Of a stretch of DNA of 34,057 bases, positions 15,089 through 21,154 are shown piece by piece. The stretch covers positions 1-34,057 of the forward strand of contig JAOAUD010000008.1 of the NCBI GenBank assembly GCA_030157755.1. The letters are read 5' to 3'. The position numbers and the translations under genes are program-made. Within the stretch, counting starts at the first letter, position 1; every line of letters starts with the position of its first letter. Origin of the DNA: Candidatus Nanopelagicales bacterium (GTDB lineage: Bacteria > Actinomycetota > Actinomycetes > S36-B12 > UBA10799). The notes under the pieces are model-generated. The model was not told where the DNA came from. It searched no databases and was given only the letters and a program-made list of their open reading frames with translations.

Positions 15089-15790
15089 TCAGGCACGCAG
15101 TGTCAAATTTGCGACGGGCGTGTGCAAACTGAGACTTGTTAGCGTTGCCTTGAGTTTGTAGCTGCCCGCTGGCAGCTGTTCGGGGGCCTTTGTGAGTAGG
15201 TGAATTTCGATATCGATGGTGCCTCCTGGCGGGCACGACGCGTTCGGGCTGCTGCTTGATGAGTACGTGACCCATTCCTCGTAAGCGACGGGCTGCTCGG
15301 TATCGGAGTCGAGTATCCATCCGACTGCGTGCAGATTGTCCACCTCGTAACGTGGGAACGGTTCCGAGCCATGGTTAGTCAGGCTCGCGATCAACTTCGG
15401 CTTGCGCCCTGATTCGGCCTCGAGTGTTTCGGACGGCCAACTGAGTGTGAGAAGCGAAGCTCGTTCAGCCTTGCAAGGGATTGGTTGTCGTGGTGTCGGA
15501 TCTCCAGCGATAAACCACGCGCCGTCGCGTTGATCTAGCTGAAGCATCACCCACCCATCACCGCTACGCGATGCGAGTATGAGCGAATTCCGGCCGCTGT
15601 CCTGGGGCTTCAAGTCCCGCCAGCCCGCTCGCGGCATCGAGGCCAGTACCCGATCAGGGTCGAGCGTCTCGCCGATCCCGTGCGCCTCAAGCACCGAATC
15701 TAGAAGATCACCAGAACCTTCCAGCACCCGAGCATCAACCTCCCACCAGCCCAGCTGAACGCACAGATTTCCAACAGTCACGCGTTTCAC
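15089..15790 (-). CDS. Protein of unknown function with Ig-like / BsuPI-like C-terminal half
   Basis: 233 residues from GTG 15790; an in-frame GTG at 15781 is an alternative start. There is no signal peptide or membrane helix, so it should be cytosolic. The N-terminal ~110 residues (QLGWWEVDARVLEGSGDLLD, WVMLQLDQRDGAWFIAGDP) resemble no family I can name. The C-terminal ~120 residues look like a beta-sandwich: LTNHGSEPFPRYEVDNLHAV, an unusual YSSSSSPNASCPPGG loop, then LPAGSYKLKATLTSL. This pattern resembles BsuPI-type proteinase-inhibitor or other Ig-like domains. It stands alone between two boundary-motif copies. A 12-bp palindrome lies 9 nt before the start. Confidence 0.75.
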   Translation of the reverse strand: MKRVTVGNLCVQLGWWEVDARVLEGSGDLLDSVLEAHGIGETLDPDRVLASMPRAGWRDLKPQDSGRNSLILASRSGDGWVMLQLDQRDGAWFIAGDPTPRQPIPCKAERASLLTLSWPSETLEAESGRKPKLIASLTNHGSEPFPRYEVDNLHAVGWILDSDTEQPVAYEEWVTYSSSSSPNASCPPGGTIDIEIHLLTKAPEQLPAGSYKLKATLTSLSLHTPVANLTLRA

Positions 15791-15799
15791 ACTAGCTCA

Positions 15800-15811
15800 C
15801 CGACCGGTCGG
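15800..15811. promoter_or_regulatory. Palindrome CCGACCGGTCGG upstream of the 15790 start
   Basis: Perfect 12-bp palindrome, 9 bp before the GTG start of the minus-strand gene. It may be an operator for that gene; nothing else identifies the regulator. Confidence 0.35.
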
Positions 15812-15845
15812 CGTCCGAGAGCGACAATCGGTTCCGGACTGCTTC

Positions 15846-15857
15846 CAACGTCCGTTT
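15846..15857 (+). repeat. Boundary motif copy (CAACGTCCGTTT)
   Basis: Located between the gene ending its 5' region at 15790 and the membrane-protein module. CCAAC here can pair with GTTGG at 15875-15879 as part of an imperfect CCAACGTCCGTT / AACGGTTGG inverted repeat. Confidence 0.5.
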
Positions 15858-15914
15858 ACGCCACTTCGAGAACGGTTGGTTCAGTGGTCGCTGCTAGCTG
15901 CGCTTCATTAATGC

Positions 15915-15965
15915 AACGCAACTCGCCGCCTGGTGTGGATGTATCAATCGCCTCGGATATGGTTT
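15915..15965 (-). pseudogene. Remnant of a third serine recombinase gene
   Basis: On the minus strand this stretch encodes SEAIDTSTPGGEL, matching TEAIDTATPGGEL of the two intact recombinases in the island. The similarity also holds at the DNA level (CGCC, GTATCAATCGCCTCGG). Outside about 17 codons it is lost, and the frame meets a stop upstream. I read it as the eroded end of another recombinase unit just beyond a boundary motif. Confidence 0.6.
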
Positions 15966-16002
15966 GCCATGCAAACTAGTCTGCGAATACTCACGGGGTT
16001 CG

Positions 16003-16737
16003 ATGTCTGAAGTTGAGTCCAACTCTGCTGCTGCGGCCGCTGTTCTCAGCGATGTCGAGCATCTGCGCGATGAGGCGCGCACGGCGCGGCACGCGTATTG
16101 GTTTCCGTTGATGGTGTTCGGGATATTGGTGACTGCATCGGCGCCGCTGTATGTCTCGCCTACGATCATCACCGAGAGTGGGTCATACGGTATCGAGGGG
16201 CAGCCGAATCTGGGCTGGCTGCAACAGTCTTTTGTTGGCGCGCCGTCACCGGGGCTTACCGCGTTGTACTGGCTGGGAGCGATCCTCGGCGGAACGGCGA
16301 TTACCGGTCTTTGGTACGCCTGGTATCGCAAAGTCGCCGGTTTGGCCACCCGCGTCCAAGCGTCACTTTGGGCCTGGCTGGGTGCGACCATTTTCCTAGT
16401 GGTCGCGTTGCCGGTACTCGGCCGTCTTTTCACCACATGGCCTATCACCGTGCACGGCACCGTGGGCCTGCTGGTAGTCGCGGTTGGCTTCTGGGTTCTG
16501 GCGTACCTGGAACGTAGCGGCGCACTGACCGTAACCGTGATCGTCTACACCGCCGCCGCGATCTTCGGTGCTGCCGGTAACCCCATGAACTGGGTGTATC
16601 GCCTCCTCGGCGCATTCGGCACCGCTAACGAGGACATGCCGTTTTGGCTCGATAGTGCAGCCAACGTTCTCCTCCCAGGACTCGTGCTGCTGGTCGGCGG
16701 CATTGTTGCGATCACGTCTGATTTGCGAAACCGATGA
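16003..16737 (+). CDS. Multi-pass membrane protein of unknown function
   Basis: 244 residues from ATG 16003 (MSEVESNSAAAAAVLSDVEH). After a soluble ~40-residue N-terminus with a helix (LSDVEHLRDEARTARHAYWF), about six hydrophobic segments follow: residues ~35-55, ~88-108, ~122-145, ~150-168, ~176-195 and ~210-232. Family assignment is not possible. The stop overlaps the start of a winged-helix regulator gene (ATGA), so the two form an operon and the regulator probably controls it. Such membrane protein / DNA-binding protein pairs are common in actinobacteria. In-frame codons upstream to 15964 are unlikely to be translated because they overlap the recombinase remnant. Confidence 0.82.
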   Translation: MSEVESNSAAAAAVLSDVEHLRDEARTARHAYWFPLMVFGILVTASAPLYVSPTIITESGSYGIEGQPNLGWLQQSFVGAPSPGLTALYWLGAILGGTAITGLWYAWYRKVAGLATRVQASLWAWLGATIFLVVALPVLGRLFTTWPITVHGTVGLLVVAVGFWVLAYLERSGALTVTVIVYTAAAIFGAAGNPMNWVYRLLGAFGTANEDMPFWLDSAANVLLPGLVLLVGGIVAITSDLRNR

Positions 16738-17051
16738 GCAGCCCAACGAACCGTATGGACGACCTCGTGCACCAACGTCACAGGCTCGGAATCTTGAGCA
16801 TCGCCGCCGAGACCCGCGACGTAGAGTTCGGCTATCTGCGAGAGGTCCTGGATCTGACACCCGGCAACCTCAACAGACACCTGGCTGCACTCGAAAATGC
16901 TGGCCTCATCAAAGTAAAAAAGCAGTTTCAAGCGCGCAAACCCAAGACGTGGATCGCCATCACAAAGCGAGGATCGACAGCTCTCTCGCACGAGCTAACC
17001 GCACTTCAAGACCTCATCACACGGCACACGGAAGTGAACGAAGACCGGTAG
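16734..17051 (+). CDS. Winged-helix transcriptional regulator
   Basis: 105 residues, DNA-binding protein of the HTH_34 / MarR-ArsR-like winged-helix group. The core starts RLGILSIAAETRDVEFGYLR, continues with the recognition-helix segment DLTPGNLNRHLAALENAGLI and a basic wing KVKKQFQARKPKTWIAITKRG. A C-terminal dimerisation helix (ALSHELTALQDLITRH) ends the protein. No effector-binding domain is present. It is translationally coupled to the preceding membrane-protein gene. The likely target is its own operon promoter, by analogy with similar pairs; no operator stands out. Confidence 0.88.
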   Translation: MSSPTNRMDDLVHQRHRLGILSIAAETRDVEFGYLREVLDLTPGNLNRHLAALENAGLIKVKKQFQARKPKTWIAITKRGSTALSHELTALQDLITRHTEVNEDR

Positions 17052-17093
17052 CTCTCCGTCGGTTGCGAGAGTCGAGCTAAATGAGCCCCGTTT

Positions 17094-17105
17094 AAACGTC
17101 CAGTT
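17094..17105 (+). repeat. Boundary motif copy (AAACGTCCAGTT)
   Basis: In the 145-bp gap between the winged-helix gene and the convergent secreted-protein gene. It is followed by GTTGGAT (17110-17116), which fits the GTTRRRY pattern of integron R boxes. Confidence 0.45.
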
Positions 17106-17196
17106 GTCGTTGGATCTGCAGCTCGGAATGGTCGCTGACGCCATGAACCGCAGACGAGTCGTCGAAGGGGACAACCCGCCGCAACTGCCTGGTCGC

Positions 17197-17751
17197 CTAG
17201 TTGGGGTTCAGCGCCGACAGCGGGATAATCAGAGTCGTCAGACTCGGATTGGATACCCGCGGGCTGGAAATCTCCACCCGAATTGCGCTACCTGCGGCTT
17301 GTACTACCGCAAAGGTGACGGCGTCATGGACCGTGTTCTCGTTGACGTATTTTCCGGAGCGCAGATCCTGGGCTCGCTCTAAGAACTCCGTGCGGATCGA
17401 GACGTCTTCAAAACCTGGGAGCAGCAAATACTGCTGCGAAACGGTCTGCGAGGACTTTCCAGCAGCGGTAGAGCCCGACGATGTCGCCAGTTGCATATCT
17501 CCCAGTGTCGCTCCGAGCGCTTCAGCCACTGATTGGGAAACGGCCCTCACCTTCCCAATATTGGGATAGTCGGCGGCTAGGTCAGTCGTTTGGCCTGAGC
17601 CTCCGCGAGTAGGGGCTGGAATCTCGGAACCAGCAGGAATCTGCGCGGAAGCAACGGCTGGCCCGACCCCGCAAATCGCCGGGGCCACAAGTAACGCAGC
17701 CGAGAGGAATCGAAGTCGCTTTAGTCCCTGGCCGTTCCGTTGAAAGCTCAT
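17197..17751 (-). CDS. Small secreted protein of unknown function
   Basis: 184 residues. The N-terminus is a Sec signal peptide (basic NGQGLKRLRFLSAALLVAPA, cleavage likely after VASA near residue 36). The mature part begins with a Pro/Gly/Thr-rich linker (PAGSEIPAPTRGGSGQTTDL). Then come alternating hydrophobic and polar segments with no cysteines or catalytic motif I can identify (SQSVAEALGATLGDMQLATS, GKYVNENTVHDAVTFAVVQ, then LTTLIIPLSALNPN at the end). The ATG immediately follows a 7-bp inverted repeat. It forms a single-gene module between two boundary motifs. Confidence 0.78.
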   Translation of the reverse strand: MSFQRNGQGLKRLRFLSAALLVAPAICGVGPAVASAQIPAGSEIPAPTRGGSGQTTDLAADYPNIGKVRAVSQSVAEALGATLGDMQLATSSGSTAAGKSSQTVSQQYLLLPGFEDVSIRTEFLERAQDLRSGKYVNENTVHDAVTFAVVQAAGSAIRVEISSPRVSNPSLTTLIIPLSALNPN

Positions 17752-17770
17752 CCCGTGATCGTGTCACGGG
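17752..17770. promoter_or_regulatory. Inverted repeat abutting a start codon (CCCGTGA/TCACGGG)
   Basis: CCCGTGA-TCGTG-TCACGGG is immediately upstream of the minus-strand ATG at 17751. A -10-like CACGAT lies 6 nt before the ATG within it. It may be an operator over a leaderless promoter or an RNA hairpin that occludes initiation. Confidence 0.4.
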
Positions 17771-18055
17771 ATTCAAGAGTCCGGCCGCAAGACTCAGGAG
17801 ACGGACAAACGTTCCCCGACACACACCAGAACTCGATGGCTGATTCCGGGAGCAGTAAACAACCGCCTCCCACAATCGAGCAGTTCTGGCCGGGCCCTAA
17901 CGTCCTGTTGTCGCCCGCGCGGTGTTTGAGTCGTCGAGCACTCGAACCGAGGCGAACCTTGTGTAGGTACGAACCGCGCACCCATGCGGAGTTCGCGTTC
18001 CAACGTATAGTGCTTCGAACGCCACTTACCGGCGGCACGGCAGGAGGATGACCTC
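17771..18055. other. Gene-free interval before the RibD-like gene
   Basis: This stretch holds the second 39-bp repeat with its boundary motif (17877-17915). It also holds a -10-like TATAGT at 18006-18011 and the AGGAGG ribosome-binding site (18042-18047) of the downstream gene. I see no coding sequence. Confidence 0.55.
17877..17915 (+). repeat. 39-bp dispersed repeat, copy 2, with boundary motif
   Basis: The 19-bp CGAGCAGTTCTGGCCGGGC block is identical to copy 1 (12349-12367) and is followed by CTAACGTCCTGTTGTCGCC after one variable base. The boundary motif form TAACGTCCTGTT is at 17898-17909. The two copies are about 5.5 kb apart in direct orientation. Confidence 0.75.
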
Positions 18056-18664
18056 ATGGGCAGGCTAGTTGTGACCGAGTTCATGACGCTGGACGGAGTA
18101 GCACAGGCACCGGGCGGGCCTGACGAGGATCGCAACGACGGGTTCAGCTTCGGCGGATGGCAGGCTCCGCTGCTGAACCAAGAGGCTGGTCAGGCTGTCT
18201 TCGAGCAAGCGAAGACCATGGACGCACTACTCCTCGGCCGGAAGACCTACGAAATTTTCGCCAACTACTGGCCCACAGTGCCTCAAGAAATCCCGTTCGC
18301 CGCCCTGCTCAACGCGGTTCCCAAGTACGTGGCTAGCCACACGCTGACCGAACCCCTCAGTTGGAACGGCGCAAGACGTCTCGACGGCAACCTGGTCGAG
18401 AGCATCACCGAGATGAAGAACAGGCATGATGAAGTTCATGTCATCGGCAGCCTTGATCTCGTGCAATCACTGCTGCGGCTAGGTCTCGTGGACCGATTGG
18501 ATCTGTGGCAGCACCCAGTCTTGCTCGGCACTGGCAAGCGCGTGTTCGGTGACGGGACTGTTCCCGTCGCCCTGGAATTGACCGAGGCGGTCATCCACGC
18601 CAGCGGGATACTCCAGCTCAGCTACACAATGATCGGGACGCCCACCTACGGCGAGATGGCTTAG
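18056..18664 (+). CDS. RibD C-terminal / dihydrofolate reductase-fold protein
   Basis: 202 residues of the RibD_C superfamily, NADPH-dependent reductases with a dihydrofolate-reductase fold. The N-terminus MGRLVVTEFMTLDGVAQAPG is the family strand and loop. MDALLLGRKTYEIFANYWP is the nucleotide-binding GRKTYE motif, and HVIGSLDLVQSLLRLGLVDR the second cofactor/dimer segment, followed by HPVLLGTGKRVFGDG. Many single-domain members exist outside riboflavin synthesis, so the reaction is not known. A good AGGAGG and a -10-like TATAGT precede it. Downstream is a strong hairpin. It is the last module of the island before dnaB. Confidence 0.88.
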   Translation: MGRLVVTEFMTLDGVAQAPGGPDEDRNDGFSFGGWQAPLLNQEAGQAVFEQAKTMDALLLGRKTYEIFANYWPTVPQEIPFAALLNAVPKYVASHTLTEPLSWNGARRLDGNLVESITEMKNRHDEVHVIGSLDLVQSLLRLGLVDRLDLWQHPVLLGTGKRVFGDGTVPVALELTEAVIHASGILQLSYTMIGTPTYGEMA

Positions 18665-18677
18665 GCGCCCCACGAGT

Positions 18678-18710
18678 GCGGAAACCAACCTCGGGTTGGT
18701 CGATTTCCGC
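18678..18710 (+). terminator. Hairpin after the RibD-like gene
   Basis: GCGGAAA (18678-18684) pairs with TTTCCGC (18704-18710), and inside it CCAACC/GGTTGG closes a TCG loop. There is no long T-run, so efficiency as an intrinsic terminator is uncertain. Position, 14 nt after the stop, supports termination. Confidence 0.5.
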
Positions 18711-18833
18711 GGCCTGCTTGAGTGACCGACCAGCCCGACATCCACGCAGCAGTAACCGTTGCTTGGCAGCAGGTCCAACCCGTGGCAGCGATAGCCAAGG
18801 TGGCCATCGGCTACGCAGTATCCGAAAGTGAAA

Positions 18834-18852
18834 AGTAGGTCCGGAACCTACA
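18834..18852. repeat. Right 19-bp imperfect palindrome AGTAGGTCCGGAACCTACA
   Basis: Matches the left palindrome (6588-6606) at 16 of 19 positions. It lies 10 nt past the dnaB stop. On the minus strand the GTAGGT-TCCGG-ACCTAC stem is followed by TTTTCACTTTC, so it could also be the dnaB terminator. Confidence 0.6.
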
Positions 18853-18862
18853 CATACGACAA

Positions 18863-20230
18863 CTACTCGTGCGCCATGTCCACAAAACGTGAGTAGTGAC
18901 CCTGGAATGCCACGGTGATCGTCTTCGTTGGGCCGTTGCGGTGCTTGGCAACTATGAAGTCGGCCTCACCAGGACGTGCCTCGCGGTCGTAGGCATCCTC
19001 ACGGTGCAGCAGCATGACCATGTCGGCATCTTGTTCGAGGCTGCCGGACTCGCGAAGGTCACTGATCATGGGCTTCTTATCGGTTCGCTGCTCGGGCCCA
19101 CGGTTGAGCTGACTGATCGCGACAACCGGAACCTCGAGCTCCTTGGCCAGCAACTTGAGCGACCGGGAGAACTCCGAGACTTCCTGCTGACGACTTTCAA
19201 CCTTGCGACCGCTCGTCATGAGCTGCAGGTAGTCAACGATCACTAGGCGCAGGTCGTGCTTCTGCTTGAGTCGGCGACATTTCGCCCGGATCTCCATCAG
19301 AGTCAGGTTCGGTGAGTCATCGATAAACAAAGGTGCGCTCGACAGCTCACTTTGAGTTTGGGCGATGCGCATCCAGTCTTGATCGGATAACCCGCCGTTG
19401 CGCAAGTGCTGCAGCGGAACGCGGGCCTCAGCCGACAGCAACCGCATGATGATTTCATTACGCGCCATTTCGAGTGAGAAGATCGCACTCGTCAAACCGT
19501 GCTTGATGCTTGCTGACCGCGCGAAGTCCAAGCCGACGGTCGACTTACCCATCGCGGGACGTGCGGCAACAATGATCATCTGGCCGGGATGCAGGCCATT
19601 CGTCAAACTGTCGAAGTCTGTGAAGCCAGTTGGGACACCAACCAACTGACCGCCGCGAGAGTCGATGGCCTCGATCTCTTCAATCGCTCCCTGCATGAGG
19701 GCCTCGAGCGGCTGGTAATCCTCAGCACCGCGTTCACCCGTGACGTCATAGACCTCGGCTTGCGCTCGGTCGACGAGCTGATCAACTTCACCTTCAGCCG
19801 CGTACCCCATCTGCGCAATCCGCGTGCCGGCCTCGACGAGTCGACGGAGCACTGCCTGCTCGGTGACGATCCGTGCGTAGTACCCGGCATTCGCGGCGAT
19901 CGGAACGCTGGCAGTCAGCGTGTGTAGGTAGGGAGCACCGCCGACGCGCAACAACTTGCCGCTCTTCGCAAGGTAGTCCGCGACCGTGACGGCATCAACA
20001 GGTTCGTTCCGACCATAGAGGTCGAGGGCCGCCGAAAAGATCTCTTGGTGCGCTGGCTTGTAGAAGTCGATTTCGCGAACAGTCTCAACAACTTCGGCAA
20101 TTGCGTCTTTGCTCAGCAGTAGCGCGCCAAGCACACATTGCTCGGCCGCGATGTCTTGCGGAGGCGTACGTTCGTGAGTCGTCGACCGCACGTCAGCGAC
20201 GTCGGAGCCCGACACGTCGGCAATGCTCAT
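18863..20230 (-). CDS. dnaB: Replicative DNA helicase DnaB
   Basis: Hexameric 5'-3' helicase of the replication fork. From ATG 20230 (GGAGG five bases upstream) the protein has 455 residues, the normal intein-free length. The N-terminal primase-interacting domain (PPQDIAAEQCVLGALLLS) spans about residues 23-130. The RecA-like domain follows, with Walker A ARPAMGKST at 223-231, Walker B LVIVDYLQLM and the C-terminal ISQLNRGPEQRTDKKP and SGSLEQDADMVMLLHRED motifs. In-frame sequence continues upstream but has no family similarity. In M. tuberculosis dnaB carries an intein; none is present here. It sits beside rplI-rpsR-ssb-rpsF as in other actinobacteria, but a phosphatase and a carboxypeptidase gene intervene. 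Confidence 0.97.
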   Translation of the reverse strand: MSIADVSGSDVADVRSTTHERTPPQDIAAEQCVLGALLLSKDAIAEVVETVREIDFYKPAHQEIFSAALDLYGRNEPVDAVTVADYLAKSGKLLRVGGAPYLHTLTASVPIAANAGYYARIVTEQAVLRRLVEAGTRIAQMGYAAEGEVDQLVDRAQAEVYDVTGERGAEDYQPLEALMQGAIEEIEAIDSRGGQLVGVPTGFTDFDSLTNGLHPGQMIIVAARPAMGKSTVGLDFARSASIKHGLTSAIFSLEMARNEIIMRLLSAEARVPLQHLRNGGLSDQDWMRIAQTQSELSSAPLFIDDSPNLTLMEIRAKCRRLKQKHDLRLVIVDYLQLMTSGRKVESRQQEVSEFSRSLKLLAKELEVPVVAISQLNRGPEQRTDKKPMISDLRESGSLEQDADMVMLLHREDAYDREARPGEADFIVAKHRNGPTKTITVAFQGHYSRFVDMAHE

Positions 20231-20614
20231 TGCGCCTCCACGATCCCTGCCAGCTTTGCAACTGACGCAACTGCGATTCGTAGTTGCAGGACTCTTATTA
20301 CCGTGCCGGTCTGACGTTTCGTGGCAACTCCGCGCAACTAGTGCCGGGTGGCGCATCGGTCCTGTGGATGCAGCTGTGCATGGGCTGTGGAGGACACGCT
20401 TGATGTTCATCCACAAAGGTGTGGACAACATGGGGATAGACCCTAGTCTTTGTGCCCGACTACCCCTCTGACCTGCGAAAACGCAATTCCCGAGCTGTGG
20501 GTGAAAAATAGTTGGGCAAGTCACGTTCAGGTTAGCGTTCGGTAAACACACGATTGACGCCTAATCGGCTCAGGAGTTGAGCGTGCCGGTCCCAGGGTTC
20601 CCTACCCTTGAGCC
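20231..20614. other. dnaB upstream region with DnaA-box-like cluster
   Basis: This 384-bp gene-free region between divergent dnaB and a phosphatase gene holds five nonamers resembling DnaA boxes within about 140 bp. They are TGTGGATGC (20363), TGTGGAGGA (20386), TCATCCACA (20407), TGTGGACAA (20420) and TGTGGGTGA (20496). The one at 20420-20428 is exactly the reverse complement of TTGTCCACA, the actinobacterial consensus. The leaderless promoter of the downstream phosphatase is at its right end. Confidence 0.55.
20603..20608 (+). promoter_or_regulatory. Putative -10 box of a leaderless transcript (phosphatase gene)
   Basis: TACCCT precedes the ATG at 20615 by 6 nt, with no ribosome-binding site between. 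TTGAGC at 20577-20582 is a possible but widely spaced -35. Confidence 0.55.
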
Positions 20615-21154
20615 ATGATTCGACCGCTTGATCGTTACCAGATCGCGGTCGTCTGCCTGGGCAATATCTGCCGATCCCCCATCGCTGAAAAGGTCCTCGA
20701 ACAGCGGCTGGCTGTGGCTGGCCTCGACCGCATTGTGTCTGTTGAATCTGCCGGCACAGCGGGTTGGCACGTAGGCAGATCCGCTGACCCACGTTCGCAA
20801 GGAGCCCTGCGTCGTGCTGGCTATTCATACGGGCATACCGCTCAACAGTTCGAACCTGGATGGTTCGACCGCATCGATCTCGTGCTGGGCATGGATTATG
20901 ACAACGTCCGAGACCTGCGCGGAATGGCCCCCGACTCCTTGCAAGCCGGCAAGGTGCGGATCTTCCGGTCGTTTGATCCAGCGCTCATGCATCTGCCTGA
21001 GGACGATCCCGCTTTGGAGACCCCGGACCCCTACTACGGAACCGATGCCGACTTCGACGCAGTTGTGGCGATGGTCGAACCGGCGGCCGACGGAATCATC
21101 GATCACGTCCGCCTGGAGCTCAGCGAAGCCCCTTGGGGCGTCGCTAGCGATTGA
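20615..21154 (+). CDS. Low-molecular-weight protein-tyrosine phosphatase
   Basis: LMW-PTP family, 179 residues. The P-loop CLGNICRS holds nucleophile Cys14 and Arg20. The general acid is Asp138 in DPYYG, with the two tyrosines usual for this family. Bacterial relatives dephosphorylate tyrosine-phosphorylated kinases or exopolysaccharide regulators (Wzb, PtpA). A C-terminal extension of ~20 residues has no known motif. The gene is probably leaderless. Its 3' end overlaps the convergent carboxypeptidase gene by 11 bp. No tyrosine kinase gene is nearby, so its substrate is open. Confidence 0.94.
   Translation: MIRPLDRYQIAVVCLGNICRSPIAEKVLEQRLAVAGLDRIVSVESAGTAGWHVGRSADPRSQGALRRAGYSYGHTAQQFEPGWFDRIDLVLGMDYDNVRDLRGMAPDSLQAGKVRIFRSFDPALMHLPEDDPALETPDPYYGTDADFDAVVAMVEPAADGIIDHVRLELSEAPWGVASD

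Noticed and set aside
6860-17909. Declaring the island a classical integron
   Set aside because: No IntI-type tyrosine recombinase is in the window. The sites are short and mostly lack the paired R''/L''/L'/R' architecture. Gene orientation is mixed. Only a cassette-like organisation is supported.
18863-20551. dnaB starting at 20551 or containing an intein
   Set aside because: Sequence before 20230 shows no DnaB similarity, and a GGAGG site fixes the start at 20230. The helicase motifs are contiguous, so there is no intein.
20231-20614. Calling the DnaA-box cluster a replication origin
   Set aside because: Only one nonamer is an exact consensus match; there is no dnaA or dnaN and no evident AT-rich unwinding region.
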